Source: Sciurus carolinensis
Lineage: Eukaryota > Chordata > Mammalia > Rodentia > Sciuridae
Direction: 5' to 3'
NCBI RefSeq assembly: GCF_902686445.1
Contig: NC_062226.1
Span: 13,054,001 to 13,118,000 of the forward strand
Length of the DNA stretch: 64,000 nucleotides
Shown: positions 11,403-24,374 of the stretch, one piece after another
Layout of the letters: each line of letters opens with the position of its first letter
Position numbering within the stretch: the first letter of the stretch is position 1
Program-made: the position numbers and the translations under genes
Notes under the pieces: model-generated
Seen by the model: only the letters and a program-made list of their open reading frames with translations
Told to the model about the DNA's origin: nothing
Databases searched by the model: none

Positions 11403-11570
11403 CTGAGCCTGGTGGAGCATGGCAGGAGGATTACAAGTTCAAGGCCAGCCAGTACAACTTGGTAAGACCCTGTCTCAAAATAAAAATTAAAAGGGCTGGG
11501 ATTTAGCTCAGTGGTAGAGCATAGAGCACTCCTGGGTTCAACCCCAGTACCACAGTTTTAAAAAAAAGAT
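11403..11570 (+). mobile_element. B1-ID composite SINE, internally deleted
   Basis: The B1 half is shortened (GAGCCTGGTGGAGCATGGCA joins GGAGGATTACAAGTTCAAGG). The ID half reads GGGCTGGGATTTAGCTCAGT to CTGGGTTCAACCCCAGTACC and has a poly-A tail. Confidence 0.9.
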
Positions 11571-11579
11571 CAAGGGGAC

Positions 11580-13200
11580 TCAGTGCTCCATCCCGGCTTG
11601 GGGTGGGAAGGAGGCTATCTGGCAGGAAGGTTAGGATTGACACATGAGTGAAGTGAGCAAGTCCCAGAGACATCTGGGCAGAATATTCCTGGAAGAGGAA
11701 TCTACAAGGACAGAGATCAAGATGGAGCACTACAGGGGCAGGAAAAAGGAGTAAGTGTGGGAAGTGGACACAGAAAGGGAGGCAGGCGCTGCCCAGACAG
11801 AGACCCCAGGATGACAACTGGAATAGAGCTGGAATTGGTAAAGAATGCCCACCCCCACGGTGGGTAATTTTTAAAGACTGTTCAGGCCCTGGGAGGAGAA
11901 TGGATTGGAAGGGGAGCAAGGGGAGAAGTGGAAAAACCAGCACAGGGGCCAGGTGGGAGATGATGGGGGCAAAGGTGGCAGTGTAGGCAGGGCATACCAC
12001 ACTGAGCAGCATGCCCTCTGTGAATACTCCTTCTTATTGTCCCTATCACTATCCTCCCTGCAATCCATGTCCTAGCTCCCAGTAGTCCACGAGCTGAGAC
12101 TTGTGGGCAGACCCTGGGAAGAGCCTGGGAGCACACAGGGCTCCTCACCCATTTTACAGATGACAAAGCACCAAGGTCTGCCCAAGGTCTGCCAACAGTG
12201 ACAGGTAGGATCAGTGCCCAGGTAGGGTCACAGTACCCTGGGCCAGCCCTCCACCCAGACTGGGCTGTCAGGAGACAGGGCATCCCTCTGCCATCCAGGG
12301 CCTGATCCTCCATCAGCTGGGTCTTAATTCGCTCAAGGCCAGGGAAGAAACAGCATGGAGTGCTTGACTCTCACAGGCTTCTGGTTCTTTCCCAAGCAGC
12401 TTCCCTCCTGCTGAGGCAGGGGCTGCCAGCCCCATTAGGTAAAACCAGGGCTGGGAAAGCCTGGGTGAACCTTGGCTTATGACCCTCTTTCCAGAGGCTT
12501 CCTACCAGCCCCCAAAATATTCCCCTAGGGCCAGGCTCCATGGCCTGACACAGCTTCCTTCTAAGCACAGGAGGAATCCCAGAGAGCACCAGGTAGAGGC
12601 CAGTCTCACCACCGTGTCAGGCACCTCTCCCACCCCAGGCTGGAAGCTCCTCCAGAGCAGACAGGGCCACAGCTGATTTCTGTCCTTGTCCCCCAAGGCT
12701 GAACCCAGGTGAGCAAAAACAGAAATAACCCAATCACAAAGGTCCCTTGAGGGAGTCCTGTCTGCACTAGAAACCAAGATGACGGCCTGCTCCTCCCTCC
12801 CTCTACCTCTGGGTTTATGTGAAGCTGCTAGCAGAGACCATTTCCTCTGTCCTCCCCCAGCTTGGACCTGACTACCTGGAGAGCCCCACACGCCACATAT
12901 CCAAAGCCAGGGAGCTGAAAGCCAGCCGGGGTGCTGGGAAGGTGGTGTACAACTGCAACCCCACCTTGGCATGTTCCCTCCCGCTTCCCAGGTCCAGGAG
13001 GAAGAGTGGGCTGGGCAACGCGGTCCAAGCAGGTGGACAGATTTTTTTTAGAAGCCCCAAGAAAAAGTGTGCAGAGAAAGGCCCCAATCAGCGGTTCACA
13101 GTAGTTCTGATGAGGTGGGAGGGGCTGGGGCGGCATGGTGAGGAAGTCGCTTTATACAGACTGGAACTTGGTACTCTATACTGTGATCTTAATTATCTTT
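11580..13200. other. Unique intronic sequence
   Basis: No exon recognised. A reverse MIR remnant lies at 12145-12215. Inside it CCAAGGTCTGC is tandemly duplicated at 12171-12181 and 12182-12192. A poly-A run follows at about 13205-13218. Confidence 0.45.
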
Positions 13201-13219
13201 ACATTAAAAAAAAAAAAAG

Positions 13220-15760
13220 TCTTAAAAGTGAAGGTAAAGTCAATGAGAGGGCAATAATGAGGAATCTGAAGTGCTGACTACTGTCCCTCCCATGACCCCT
13301 GAGCTCCTGAAGGCCAAGGGCTGTCTTACTTCTGCCTGGTCTTACCCGGCCAGTGAACATCTGCCAGCCTGAGACAGAGGCCTGTGGATAGGACAGTCAC
13401 TCCAGAGACCACCCCGAGTCTCTCCATCTCCCTTGACTTTGCAGTCAGCGACTGCTATTTCTCAATCCAGCTGCCCTGGGCTTCATTCACCTCCCTGGCT
13501 CTGACATACAGCAGAGACCAAATGAAAGTTTCCTAGACAAACCCTGGACAATCTGAAGGACCAAGTACCAGGTGATCATTTAGGAAGAAACTCAAACACA
13601 GATTATAGAGGAGGGAGTGGCAGACAGGGTGGAGAAAGAGGGGAAAGGGCAAAGTTATGCCTGCAGGCCTGAACAGGAAGACAGCCAAAGCTCTGAAGGA
13701 AGGAGCCCCCACCCCCACAGGGGTGGGGCAGGGAGGGGAGTGGGAGCAGAAACGGGGCCCTGAGAGGTTCCTATGAAGGCTTTCCCACTGCCCCTGAAGG
13801 AACTTCTCAGCTGGCAGAACAAATGCCAATGGCAGGAGGAGGTCACAAACACGCTCTGACACACAGGCTGGAGAGCCCCATTCCATAGCTGTGTGTCACA
13901 GCTTTGCTGAAGATCAGGATGCATGTGCCACTGGTTGGAGGCGGGGGTGGAGGTGCTGGGGTTTCTCTTAATTACCACCTTTCCTGAGCTCTTGCCCGGC
14001 CAAACCCTCTTGTTTATGTGACAATGTTGGGTAGAAGCACCTGACTAGGGGCAGTAGACACAGCTGGCTCTCAGAGCAGCTCTGCATACCAACTGGGACC
14101 AGCCCAGCCCTCAGCCAGGTAAGCAGTGGGCCTACAGGTCCTGGTGTCCCCGCCTTTCCTGTGCTCCAGGCCCCTTGCTGTCTACAAAGTGCTCCCTTGG
14201 ATTCCACCACCTTGCTCTGCCTGGGGGTTCCCTCCTCAGGAAGGCCTTGACTACTCCCCGCTGGCCATGTGGGCTTTATCCAGCCTTTAGGATAATGAAC
14301 TCTAACTAAAGAGTAGGGCTGTATTTGGTCAACATTCTTGTTTTGTTTAGCCCACACAGCATTTGACATTTCTAAGTTTTGAATCAATTGCCAACATTTA
14401 AAGATGTGAAATCTTCAAATGTCACAAACACAACTCAAGTTCTGCTTTTCTTCTAAACCCAAAGGCCTGTCACCCAAGGTCCAGTGCCTACAGCCCCCTC
14501 CCCAGCAAAACACACACACCCTCCAGATTGTCAAGGTGGCAACCACAGTTGTGAAGTGCCTCAGCCAGAGGATTCGACGTCACATGGACACAGGCAAGAC
14601 TCATCAAACTTCCTCCAGGGTGGTTACTCTCAACTCTGGCACGTGGTAGGGACTTTGCTTCATGTTTGTGGGATAATGAGCCTGCTACACCACTTCCTTG
14701 CAAGACCCCCAGCAGGGGCAGACTGATGGACCCTCTCCCTCCTGGGTCCCCCTCCCACAGCTGGGTGCTCCCACAGCAGTACATATAGGGAAGTAAGCCT
14801 GTGGGCTGTGTCCAGATCTCTTGAATCATTATTTGATCTCTGCTTCAAAAGTAAAACCTTTTAGTGCCCAGCCAAAGTAAGAGCAGTGAGCCTGGCATCT
14901 CTGTGCCTTTTAAAAGAGGTGGCAGGATTCCTGGCCAGCCCAGACAGTGATCCCCAGGACTTTTGTTAAACTGAAAAGGAGAAATTCAGCAGCAAGAACT
15001 CACAAAGCCAAGGCTTCCTCCACACCAGCCTGCAGGAAGCCTGCCCCTCTTTGAAGTTGCTAACCAACTCTTCCTTCTTTCTTTCCAGTAAATGAAACCC
15101 CACAGGGTTTTCAAGGTCAGAGTCACATTAGCAGGAAGGGTTCTCTTTGTTCTCCTGCCTCTGACTTACCCCCAACACAGACAATTGTCCCTGACAACCA
15201 GGTCCTCATAGTAACAGAGGAAGCCCCAGCTCCCGCTGAGGAAGAGCTGGAGGAGTAGCCAGGTGCTTCCTGTGGCCCCCCAGGAACCCTGTTCCCCTGG
15301 CTTCCCTGGTGGCTTGGGAGCTCCATCTCAGAAGGTAACTGGAAAAAAAAACAGTCATGAGCCCCAGAGTGCACAGTGAGTGCAAGTTGGTTGGCCACAG
15401 CTTTATTTGGGAGGAGGGGAGACCACACCCAGGTTCAGGCAGAGGGCTCTCTGGAGAACTAGGAAGGAGCTAGACTGTTTGTTCTACCAGGGAGGGCAGG
15501 ACAAGTGTAGCTCAAAAGACCCCTACCAGTGCCCTCAGGAAATCCCACTACCACCCTGGGGAGGGGACCTGAGGCAATGGAGAAATGGGGAGCAAAGATC
15601 AAGGTCTGCCTGGGACTGGGGAGTGGGGGGCCTTAATCAGCTTCAAGCAACAGAGTTGGGACATGAAGGATGGGGTAGAAGCCAAGGAGGCATTTGACAG
15701 AGGGGGCACAAGGCAGGGAAACGGAAGGCACAACAGGCCTCAAGACTGACAGGCCTCCAG
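13220..15760. other. Unique intronic sequence
   Basis: No exon or clear repeat. An AT-rich block at 14285-14420 (TTGTTTTGTTTAGCCCACAC) is unclassified and may be regulatory. Confidence 0.4.
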
Positions 15761-15764
15761 TGCT

Positions 15765-15925
15765 GCCATGTGCCAGGTACTCTAAGCACCTAGCTACAAA
15801 TCTCATTTATTCCTCTCAACAACCCTATGAGAAAGGAATTGCTATTATCCCCATTTTAGTTTAAGTGCATGCCCCAAAGTCACAGAGCTGGTGAGTGGTG
15901 GAGCTGGATCTGACGCCAGGCTCTG
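15765..15925 (-). repeat. MIR element, reverse orientation
   Basis: GTGCCAGGTACTCTAAGCAC, CTCAACAACCCTATGAGAAA, TTATCCCCATTTTAG and AAAGTCACAGAGCTGGTGAG occur in reverse MIR order. Well preserved. Confidence 0.85.
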
Positions 15926-15929
15926 GCCT

Positions 15930-18925
15930 GAAGTGTCTATGTGAGTAAACAGGGGACACCAGAGCACAGAGGGGTGGTGCAGCAAGGAGTAGAGTCTGGA
16001 GGCCCCTGAGAGACTTGTTAAGACCTCGAAGTCAGCTAGCTGTCCCTGCAGACCAATCTTGAAAGGGACCCAACCAGATGAAAGCCCCAGAGGACACATG
16101 GGGTGTGCAGAGAGGACAAGGACCCTGGTCCCTATGGCTCCTTCTCCCCATCTGCCTGAAGCATGCGGGAGCTGCAGCTAAGAGCATGAGAAGCACACAG
16201 CGCTCAGAGGCAGCAGAGAACACAGCCAGTCAGGAGCTGCGCCGTCAGCGGCCACACCACAGGCTGGCGGAGCTGTTGCCAGGGCGGCCAGAGTCTGCCT
16301 TCACAGACAGAGTGATTTAGACCCCTCGCTCTCTCTGGGATGCTAGCATGACCATCCAGGGCCTGGTCTTCTAAAACCTCAACACAAAATGCCAGGTCCC
16401 CACAAGGGGCCAACAGCATGAAAGGCCTTTAAGACAGGTACACCAGACAGGCCGGGAACAGTCCCTTGGCACACAGCCCAAACAGGGACCCTGGCTGAGC
16501 TCAATACTGTGGGATGCGCACCACCACAGGAGCTTGCCCTCCTGCTGAGGGACCTGGGGCAGCAGGAAGCCCAGGGACTGAGGGGGTGCTGAGAAGAGAA
16601 GGCTAGGAGGAAGGCAGGCCCCTCACTGGACCCCCACCTGGCAGGGTTGGATTGGCAGTTGGACTAACCAGGTGGGGAGGAGCAGTCACCCTGAGAGAGG
16701 CAAGTGAATGCCAGGGCAGCTAAGGAGTTTGTACATAGTCCAGACTGAGACCCAAGAAGGTGAGGGAATTCCACAGTGTGATAAACTTGTATGTCCCTGG
16801 AGCCAATCTACCTAAAGGCAGATTACAGGACCCCCTAGTCAGGTATGCACGTGCCAGGAGTAGCTACAGGAGGCCCATTAAATAATTTTTTGTAAAACCT
16901 CACACAAAAGGATGCCATGTTTCCTCTCACATTTAGAAATGTGTTCACCTGTGTCACGAGTGGCTTCATTCTGGCAGCAGACAGTGATTACGTGGGCATC
17001 ACCATCCTGTCTGTGCCTGCCCTAGGACTCGGGTCAACTCTTCAGAAGGGACCCAGAATCCCACCACTTAACCAAAGATCCTGGCCTGAGCCAGTGAAGA
17101 AGCATCCTGGGAAGCATCCTGGGAAGGAATGAAGGTACCTCTCGGAGGGCAGGAGAACAAAGTGAGGCTGCCCGCTTCAGCAGGGGCCCTGGGCCTGTCA
17201 TAAGAGCATCGGTGGCAGAGTCTGCACAAGATGCCTTCACTGAAACCTCATCCTAAAAATCGCTGGGGCAAAGAAAGCCTATTTCCCACCCACCCACAAT
17301 AATCTTTAGACGCTACAGAGATTTACCAAGGAACAGCTGGAAGGAGAGAGTGCAGGGGTGATCAGTCCCACACCTGCTGCCGAGTGGCAGAAAGGGTGGG
17401 TGTACAAGTTTCCCAAGAGGGCACCAAGGAACCAACCTCCAAGGACAACCCCTGTCTACCGGCAAATAAGAGAGCACCCACCCAAAGGAACAAGCACAGT
17501 GGCCAAGGTGCTCAGCTGGAGTAAAAATTGAGGGACGTGAAGTTCTAGAATCCTCTCACAGGCCAGGTGGAAGCCTATGGGACAAGTCTTGACTTGGCAC
17601 CTTCTACTTCACATCTGCGTGGGCTCAGGCTGGCCCAAGACTTTCACGGCGGAGAGACAGGAGCTGCCTGCAGAAGACTCAGGATTGGCTACACAGAGTC
17701 AACAGCAAGACCAGAAAGAGATGGACCCCATCTCCGGTTTGCCACTGGAGCCTCCCTCTGGCAGCACAGTGTGCTAGGGAAGTGCTGCTGGCTCTGGGCA
17801 GTCCCAGACTTGCCCAGAACCCCACAGGAAATGCCCTTCTGTTTATTCTAAGAACTAAGAATTTTTTTTGGAAATGGAACCTGAGCAGGACAAAAATCCC
17901 TGGTTGAGTTCTTCAACCAACTCACATAAACACTTAGCCTCTAGCCTAGAGGGCTGCAGTTTATAATTGGCAAGGAGCAGGGAACAGCCAATCAGATCTG
18001 AGTTTGGGCTGAAACTTGACTTCTGGACAGTAGTAATAGCAGAGTATTCTATGTCAGGTCCTCCCTCTTCAGGGGCTCAGGAGTCCACCTAACTCTACCC
18101 TACCAGGGTCCCTAGGGACACAGTGAGGGCTGCCTCTTGGGGTGGCACTGGTATATCCAGTTCCAAATTTACTATGCAGCCTGATAACCTAGTAGCCTGA
18201 GAAGATCAAAGTTCAGTCCTCCCATCCCCGCCTCCCAGCACTATCCCTCAGATGCATGAGACCTTCCCAGAGAATCCAGAACTACTAGCTGGGAATCTCA
18301 GTATCTAAGTGGGTCCCAGAATCACCTATGGGTCTGTCATGAATACAGATTTCAGGGGCCAACCTGAAACCTGACCTTCCATGGGGGGCTCTGAAATCTT
18401 TTCCCCAACTTCCCATAGTGCTGTGGTGCTCGGTTATATCCAGAAAAAAAGGTGGGATGATCTGATGCCAATGCCTCCTTCCTAGTACCTGGAGGAAATG
18501 CTTGGCCCCTCCTGATCTGCTTCTGCCACTCCGAAACCCTGGGGAGTCCACAGGTTCCCAAATATTCTCAGCTGACCATTCGTCTACCCACCTCTGCTAG
18601 TTGGGATTAATGACTGAGCATAAATCAACCCACCTGGGTGGGGGTGTTGTTTACAGAGTTTTTTCCAAGAGAAGTCATTAGTTGACTTGGCATTTTGATC
18701 ATGAGAAAGCTACCCAAGTTATGTTGCCATTAAGAGGAAGCAAAGACCTAACAAGGCAGACAGACCTGGCTTTGTGGGTATTGGGGTGGCCCCTTTCTGG
18801 AGTCCTTTAGGCTCCCAGCTAGAACAAATCTCAGGCAGCCACCCTGCAGCCCCCTGCCCTACAGTCCTAGACACTGGCTTTTGAGACACCTGCAGGGAAG
18901 TAAGTGCCAAGGACAGCTACCTAAA
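15930..18925. other. Unique intronic sequence
   Basis: No exon recognised. One perfect tandem duplication, GAAGCATCCTGG, lies at 17099-17110 and 17111-17122. The remainder looks like ordinary unique intron. Confidence 0.45.
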
Positions 18926-18934
18926 GCAGGTAGG

Positions 18935-19075
18935 CATGCCCTTTGCTTAGGTTATAGGGCCCAGGTTCAAATCCAGGCTCTGCCATTTAAGGGCTACATG
19001 ACCTTGGGCAAGTCCATAACCGTCTTTGGCCTTTGGCTTGCTTACTTGTAAACCAAGTATCTGTTTCCTAGGACT
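18935..19075 (+). repeat. MIR element
   Basis: CCCAGGTTCAAATCCAGGCT, CTGCCATTTAAGGGCTACAT and GACCTTGGGCAAGTCCATAA fit forward MIR. Confidence 0.75.
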
Positions 19076-19129
19076 CCCCAAGGGTAAGGCCATACAGGTC
19101 CTCTTTTAGCCCTTGGATGCCGGATCCAC

Positions 19130-19335
19130 AGGGTCTGCACAAGCTCTTTCATTGCCAGGAAGGTTCGGAATTCCCTAAGAGTTCAATTGCCCGTTCCCCT
19201 CCTCAGAGAGGCCATTCCCACCACCCTTACCACATCAACCCCTCCAAGTCTGGACTCTCCCTGCCATCAGGACATATGTTCAACTGTAATCACACATTTA
19301 CCTGTAGGACAATTTCATTCCAGTCAGTCTCTTCC
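19130..19335 (+). repeat. L2-like fragment
   Basis: CTCAGAGAGGCCATTCCCAC, then CATCAACCCCTCCAAG and ACATTTACCTGTAGGACA, resembles the L2 3' end in plus orientation. Confidence 0.45.
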
Positions 19336-19639
19336 ACTTAGGAGAGGGGATGGGGCTGGCTTTGTTCACAAATGCATCCCCCCAGCCTAGCACCATGTCT
19401 GACGAGTGATAGAGTCTAACTGAACAGGGCCCCTTGCCTCAAGACCATTAGATCTCCCATCCTACCCCTGGCTCCTCACTTGACCGCTAACTCCTAATTC
19501 CAGCCCCCACAATGGTCAAATGGATGCCCTGCCCTAACAGGGCTCTGCCAGACCTGCTGGCACCTCTGGAGCCTCACAGTCCAATAGCTGCTTCTCTCTC
19601 TGCTGCCTGGGACTTGGCCTTCCACAGCTCTCCAGATTT

Positions 19640-19960
19640 CTCATAGTAACACCTTCTTAGAGTTTCAAAAGCAAACCAAAGTCATTTGCCAACTATTTTC
19701 TCCCATTAATCTCACAATGCATTTGCTATTTTCCTTCCATAATGACTCATTTAGTAGCAATGGAGTAATTAGGCAGACCACAGAATATTGATTTTGTATG
19801 TGGGAGAAATGTCAGCACAAACATCATTCCATGCCTATCTTGGGCCATCACTTGCTACATGATGAGGTAGACCCTAGGAGGGCTGGACTGGATTTGGATT
19901 TCTGTTCAGCTGCAATCTCAAACAAGCACAAAAGCATGGCTATGCAAATGTGTGATGTGA
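19640..19960. other. AT-rich candidate regulatory block
   Basis: A run of low-GC sequence with CCATAATGACTCATTTAG (AP-1-type TGACTCA), TGGAGTAATTAGGC (homeodomain-type) and ATGCAAAT (19942-19949). It matches no repeat I recognise. Candidate conserved non-coding element by inference only. Confidence 0.35.
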
Positions 19961-20799
19961 GGATGATATGATAAAATTCTATGTGCCATGATCCCTTGTA
20001 GGTGGATCCAGGTGGCAGGCACTATGATCATGAGACAGAGGGTCAGAGGTCAGAGCATCTGTCTCAGATCACACAGGAAATTGGAGAGTCAGGTTCAGAC
20101 CTAGCTCCACCTGTCAACAGAGCAGAATTCTGCTCTTCAGGGAGCCCCAATGTGGCTTGCTCTTTATGGGACCTGGATGGAAGTACCATGTGAGCAACGC
20201 GGTCCCATTCAAGAAATATGGTAAGGGACCTATGAGGATGCCTGAGAAATAGAACAGCTGGCCCAAGTCCTAAAGTCACTCCTCAGTCTCAGCCTAGCTA
20301 AGAACAGATCCACCTCAGGTTTGGCCACTGACTCTCAGAAAAGCCTGGAAAAAAGACAAGCCAGCTGGACTCCATGTCCTCCTCCTCTTCCCCTCCCTCC
20401 CCATACCACCACTATCACCAGTCCCTATCTAGTTCTTGGGACACTTCAGACATCCCCATTCTATAAAAAGAAAAAGGTTGGAGAAGGAAAAGTTGAGAAA
20501 ATCAGGAATGGTTTGATAAGCATGGAAGGTAACAGTTTTAGGCCCATATTAATATATGGCTCCAAAGCCAATCCCACACTGGGAAACTATTAAACAGGGC
20601 GCTTGTTTACATCCTACCCCCAGAAACCCCAAGCAAGTGGGAGGAGAACTGTAGGAGCAACAGGTCCCCATGGCTGCACCCCAGACAATACACTGACATT
20701 TATCCAGGGAGTAAATGGTTTCTTGGTGGCCAAGGAGAAAGAGCTGAAGACCCAGTTGGCCAACATGGGTCAACTCTCCATGCCTCTGGGTAAAATAAT

Positions 20800-20900
20800 T
20801 ACCCTTTCTGGACCGTAGTTTAGCTCATCTGTAAAATGGGATAATTCCTGTCCTGTCATGGCCCTAGCTGGTGTGAGGGCCAAGTGAGAAATAAATGTTG
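20800..20900 (+). repeat. MIR remnant
   Basis: TAGCTCATCTGTAAAATGGG and AAGTGAGAAATAAATGTTGG fit the 3' half of forward MIR. Confidence 0.6.
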
Positions 20901-20904
20901 GCCA

Positions 20905-21117
20905 GAAGAGAGACATAGTGGCACATGGCTGCAATTCCAGGCACTCAGCAGGCTGAGGCAGGAGGATCCCAAGGTCAAGGACAGCCTCAGCAACTTAGCA
21001 AAACTCTTTCTTAAAATTAAAAATAAGAAGGGTTGGGGATATAAAGTGACCCTGGTTCAATTCCCCAGTACTGCAAATAATATTAATAATAATAAGAATA
21101 GTAATAATAATAATTAA
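20905..21117 (+). mobile_element. B1-ID composite SINE with AAT-rich tail
   Basis: B1 half with GCAGGCTGAGGCAGGAGGAT; ID half GGGTTGGGGATATAAAGTGA to TTCAATTCCCCAGTACTGC. It ends in an (AAT)n microsatellite from about 21076 that probably grew from the SINE tail. Confidence 0.9.
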
Positions 21118-21404
21118 CTATTGACTTGGGAAGCTCAACAAGGGGGAATGTGTCTGAGAGCTGGTATGTGCAGCAATGGTATGGGTTACTCCAGGTGGTA
21201 AGAGTTCCCCACCACTGGATATGTGCAGATAGACTCTGCATAGTTAGTATAGGTGGGAAATAGAGCATCCTGTATTCCCTTTTATGGACTCAGAAACACA
21301 TCTGCACATTAAAGCCTTCAAGCAATCATGCATGTAAAAAACTTCCTTCCTTTGGTTCTCTGGATGCTGCCCTGATATTGTTTGGACTAGGGAATGTCCT
21401 CATC

Positions 21405-21545
21405 CCAAGCATAGATTAACATCTGTAAGAATGCAGTATTCCATAGAACCCAGTTTGAGAAATACTTCTGTGGGAGCTTTGGACAATGAATGAATGAAGG
21501 AGGTACAGAAGAAAGCAAGGACGTCCAAGTGCACTGCCAGCCTGC
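21405..21545 (+). repeat. Unclassified old repeat, copy 1
   Basis: Shares TTAACATCTG, a TAGAACCCAGTTTGAGAAA-type core and GGTACAGAAGAAAGCAAGGA with the sequence at 22890-23045 in the same order and orientation. Shared order suggests an old interspersed repeat or a segmental duplication. I cannot name the family. Confidence 0.5.
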
Positions 21546-22189
21546 AGAGACTACAGTAGTTTCCCCAATGTCAATTACATGCCAGGGGAGACCTACTCCT
21601 CAACCTCCCTTTCTATCATGGCAGGAGGCAAGACACCATAAAAAAGGAGTTGGAAATCTCAAATAGGAATCACTCCTATGCTACCCCTGACCTTAACAAG
21701 CCCAGAAACCTGGAAGGATGGGACAGGAAGAAGGACCCCAAGCAAATATACCTCCCGCTCCCCTTGCTCTTGCCTGAAAACACACCCTCACTCCACCCTC
21801 TGGGTAAGCATTCTGTCCTTCAGACTACCAGGAAAGGAGGCTAAGATCCTACAGTCGTTGACCACACTTCAGAGGAAGAATTTGCAGCATAACAGAAAAC
21901 AGGGAGCACACAGAATCCCAATCCATCTGTGTATTCGACACCCCATTTGTGGATCTTGAAGGAAGAAGCATGACCACCACTGCCACCTATTAGGACACCT
22001 GGAGGGCCACTTGACCAAGATACCAGCACCCTTCCCCCATGACCCAGTGCCCTCTCCTCCCTGGAGCAGATGCGGGGTGTCCACACCTGGAAAGGCCAAA
22101 GAATCTAGCAACCACTGGCTCCCCTGGAAGAGCTCTGGCAAGCCCATCCATGGCAGTACCCATCCATAATGGTGCAGACTTTGCTCCCA

Positions 22190-22265
22190 GCAAGGGCAGA
22201 GCTTTATTAATTATTCAGGAGACGTGCAATTATGCAAATCTGTGGGCAGCCTCTGCCTGACTACA
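22190..22265. other. AT-rich candidate regulatory block with POU octamer
   Basis: GAGCTTTATTAATTATTCAG and CAATTATGCAAATCTGTG (octamer at 22232-22239) stand out from GC-rich surroundings. No repeat match seen. Confidence 0.35.
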
Positions 22266-22889
22266 GCCTTCTTCAGAGGGAGCCTAGGGGGGATGGGGAG
22301 GCCCAGGTCCAAGCTACTGGAGTTACCCAGCCTGTAAAAGGGCAATAAACCCTGGCTCAGGCCAGTCCCAGCCATACCACCTCCCTACTAAGAGCTCTAG
22401 CCAGAGCCAGCCCCACCCACATGCAGGAGAGCTGGTGGCTGCTTTAAGGAATGATTCTGAGGACCCTGGGATGCTGTCTTCAAAAAAATCTACTCCTACT
22501 ACTTCAGCCAGCAGTGTCATCGTTCCGGGCTTCCTCCTGGAGGTCCTGAAGGCAGGGAATGCTTCCAAAGTTCCCTCTTAAAACACATGTTTCCAAGCAA
22601 AAGGAATACCTCAAATCCAATGTTTACCAAATGATGTTCTGCAGAACATTACTGCTACAAGATACTGACAGCTGCTCCTGGGGGTGGGGACAGGAAACCC
22701 AGAACCAAACAAAACAAAACTGGCTTCTTTACTGCAGGTCCTCTCAGGGCCTTTAACCTCCTAGAGTGAGGATGAAAACATATTTGGAGTGCAACATCAA
22801 ATCTTACCCCCAGGAACCCCTGGAATGAATTTTGAGAAGCTCTGGACAGACTGCTTCCCTGATCTATTGGAACTATGGAATCCCCACGT

Positions 22890-23045
22890 CCCCAGTGCCC
22901 ATTAACATCTGCAAAATTATGATGCATTGTAGAACTCAGTTCTGGGGAAACCGAGTGGGTGCACAAGGTCACAATGAGTGGGAAAGGTACGGAAGAGAGC
23001 AAGGCCCTCCAAATACAGCCTTGGCTTGGAATGACTATAGGTCTC
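22890..23045 (+). repeat. Unclassified old repeat, copy 2
   Basis: Counterpart of 21405-21545: CCCATTAACATCTGCAAAAT, TTGTAGAACTCAGTTCTGGG, then GGTACGGAAGAGAGCAAGGC. Family unknown. Confidence 0.5.
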
Positions 23046-23789
23046 ATCAAGTTCTCTGTCAGCAGTTAACACCCTTGACTGAAATTCCTTGGAGTAGGTT
23101 TTCACTACCTTCATAAATAGTCATCAACAAAACTGTGGACTTCTTGAGCCTAGGGCAAGTAGATAAGACCCCTTGTCAGAATGCCTGGCCAGGACACTGC
23201 CACTGCCCCACTCCATATCCAAACACCTACAGGGCACGGCCTGCAGTCAATTAGCAACCCCCTCACGAATCTGCTGCAATAGAGCCCTGGGTGGGAATTC
23301 ACCTACATTCCCACAGAACCAGGGCAAAGCTGGTCAGAGAGCCCATGGCCACCATCATCACCACTCTATCAGCCTTCATGCCCTCCTGGGCAGGGGAGGA
23401 AGAGGGTGCTGTGGAGGTCAATTACCCAGCACCATCCCTTCTCCCTCCTGTCCATTCCCAGCATCATTAATCAACATATCCAAACACAGTCACTGCTCAT
23501 CAGTTCTGCCAAGAGGAAAGGGGATGTGGAAACCCAGTCATGAGAAAGACACTTGAGAATAACTGCAAAGCTGCAAATGGAAGAGTCAGTCAATAAGCCT
23601 GCCCTTCTGTTCCAGCATCCCCACCCACTTGAGGGCCCACCTCTATCGCCCATTCCACTGCCACCTCAGGGACTTCCACACCACAATAGCCTCCTGCAGA
23701 GTCCCTGGTGACCTTGGACTCCCCCGAAGTCCTCCTGGGAGCTGCCATGTTCTCTGACTGTGAAAACACTCTCCAGAGGGTGAAGACAC

Positions 23790-23905
23790 TGGAGAAACCT
23801 AGGTGCAAATCCCATCTCTGTCACTCACCTGCTTTCCACTCATAGAAAGTGACTCTTACCTTTTAGAACCTCAATTTGCCCATCTGTGAAATAGGGCAAG
23901 AGGGC
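23790..23905 (+). repeat. MIR element
   Basis: AGGTGCAAATCCCATCTCTG, CACTCACCTG and CCTCAATTTGCCCATCTGTG fit forward MIR. Confidence 0.65.
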
Positions 23906-24374
23906 AGCACTGTGCACTGGCTGAAGCACAGAAAAGGAAGCCAGGCTGCTTTGAGTCTGGATCTTAGCTCTGACAACAACAGAACATACCACATGGGCTG
24001 TTGTGGGAGTGAAGTGAGTTCATCTGTGCAAAATGCTGAAGACAGGATCGGGTCCACAGGATGTTCTTGATCATGTTAGCCATTATATTAGAGGGCCCTG
24101 CCTTTGGATCCAAAGAGATCTAGATTATAAATCCATCATGAGGCAAATCCTGAATAAGCAATTTTACTCTCTCAGGCCAGTCTCCTCTCCTGTCAGTCAG
24201 GGGAGGACAAAGTAAGAGGGGTCTGGAGGATTGGAAATGATGTACATACATCACATAATGCCCAGTGCACAGGTACTTAACAAATGGTGGGCAGTTTATT
24301 GAGGTTACTACTGACAGAACATGAAACACATGTAACAGCCTATGAGCAGAGACTACAAAAAAGAGTGGTGAGGG

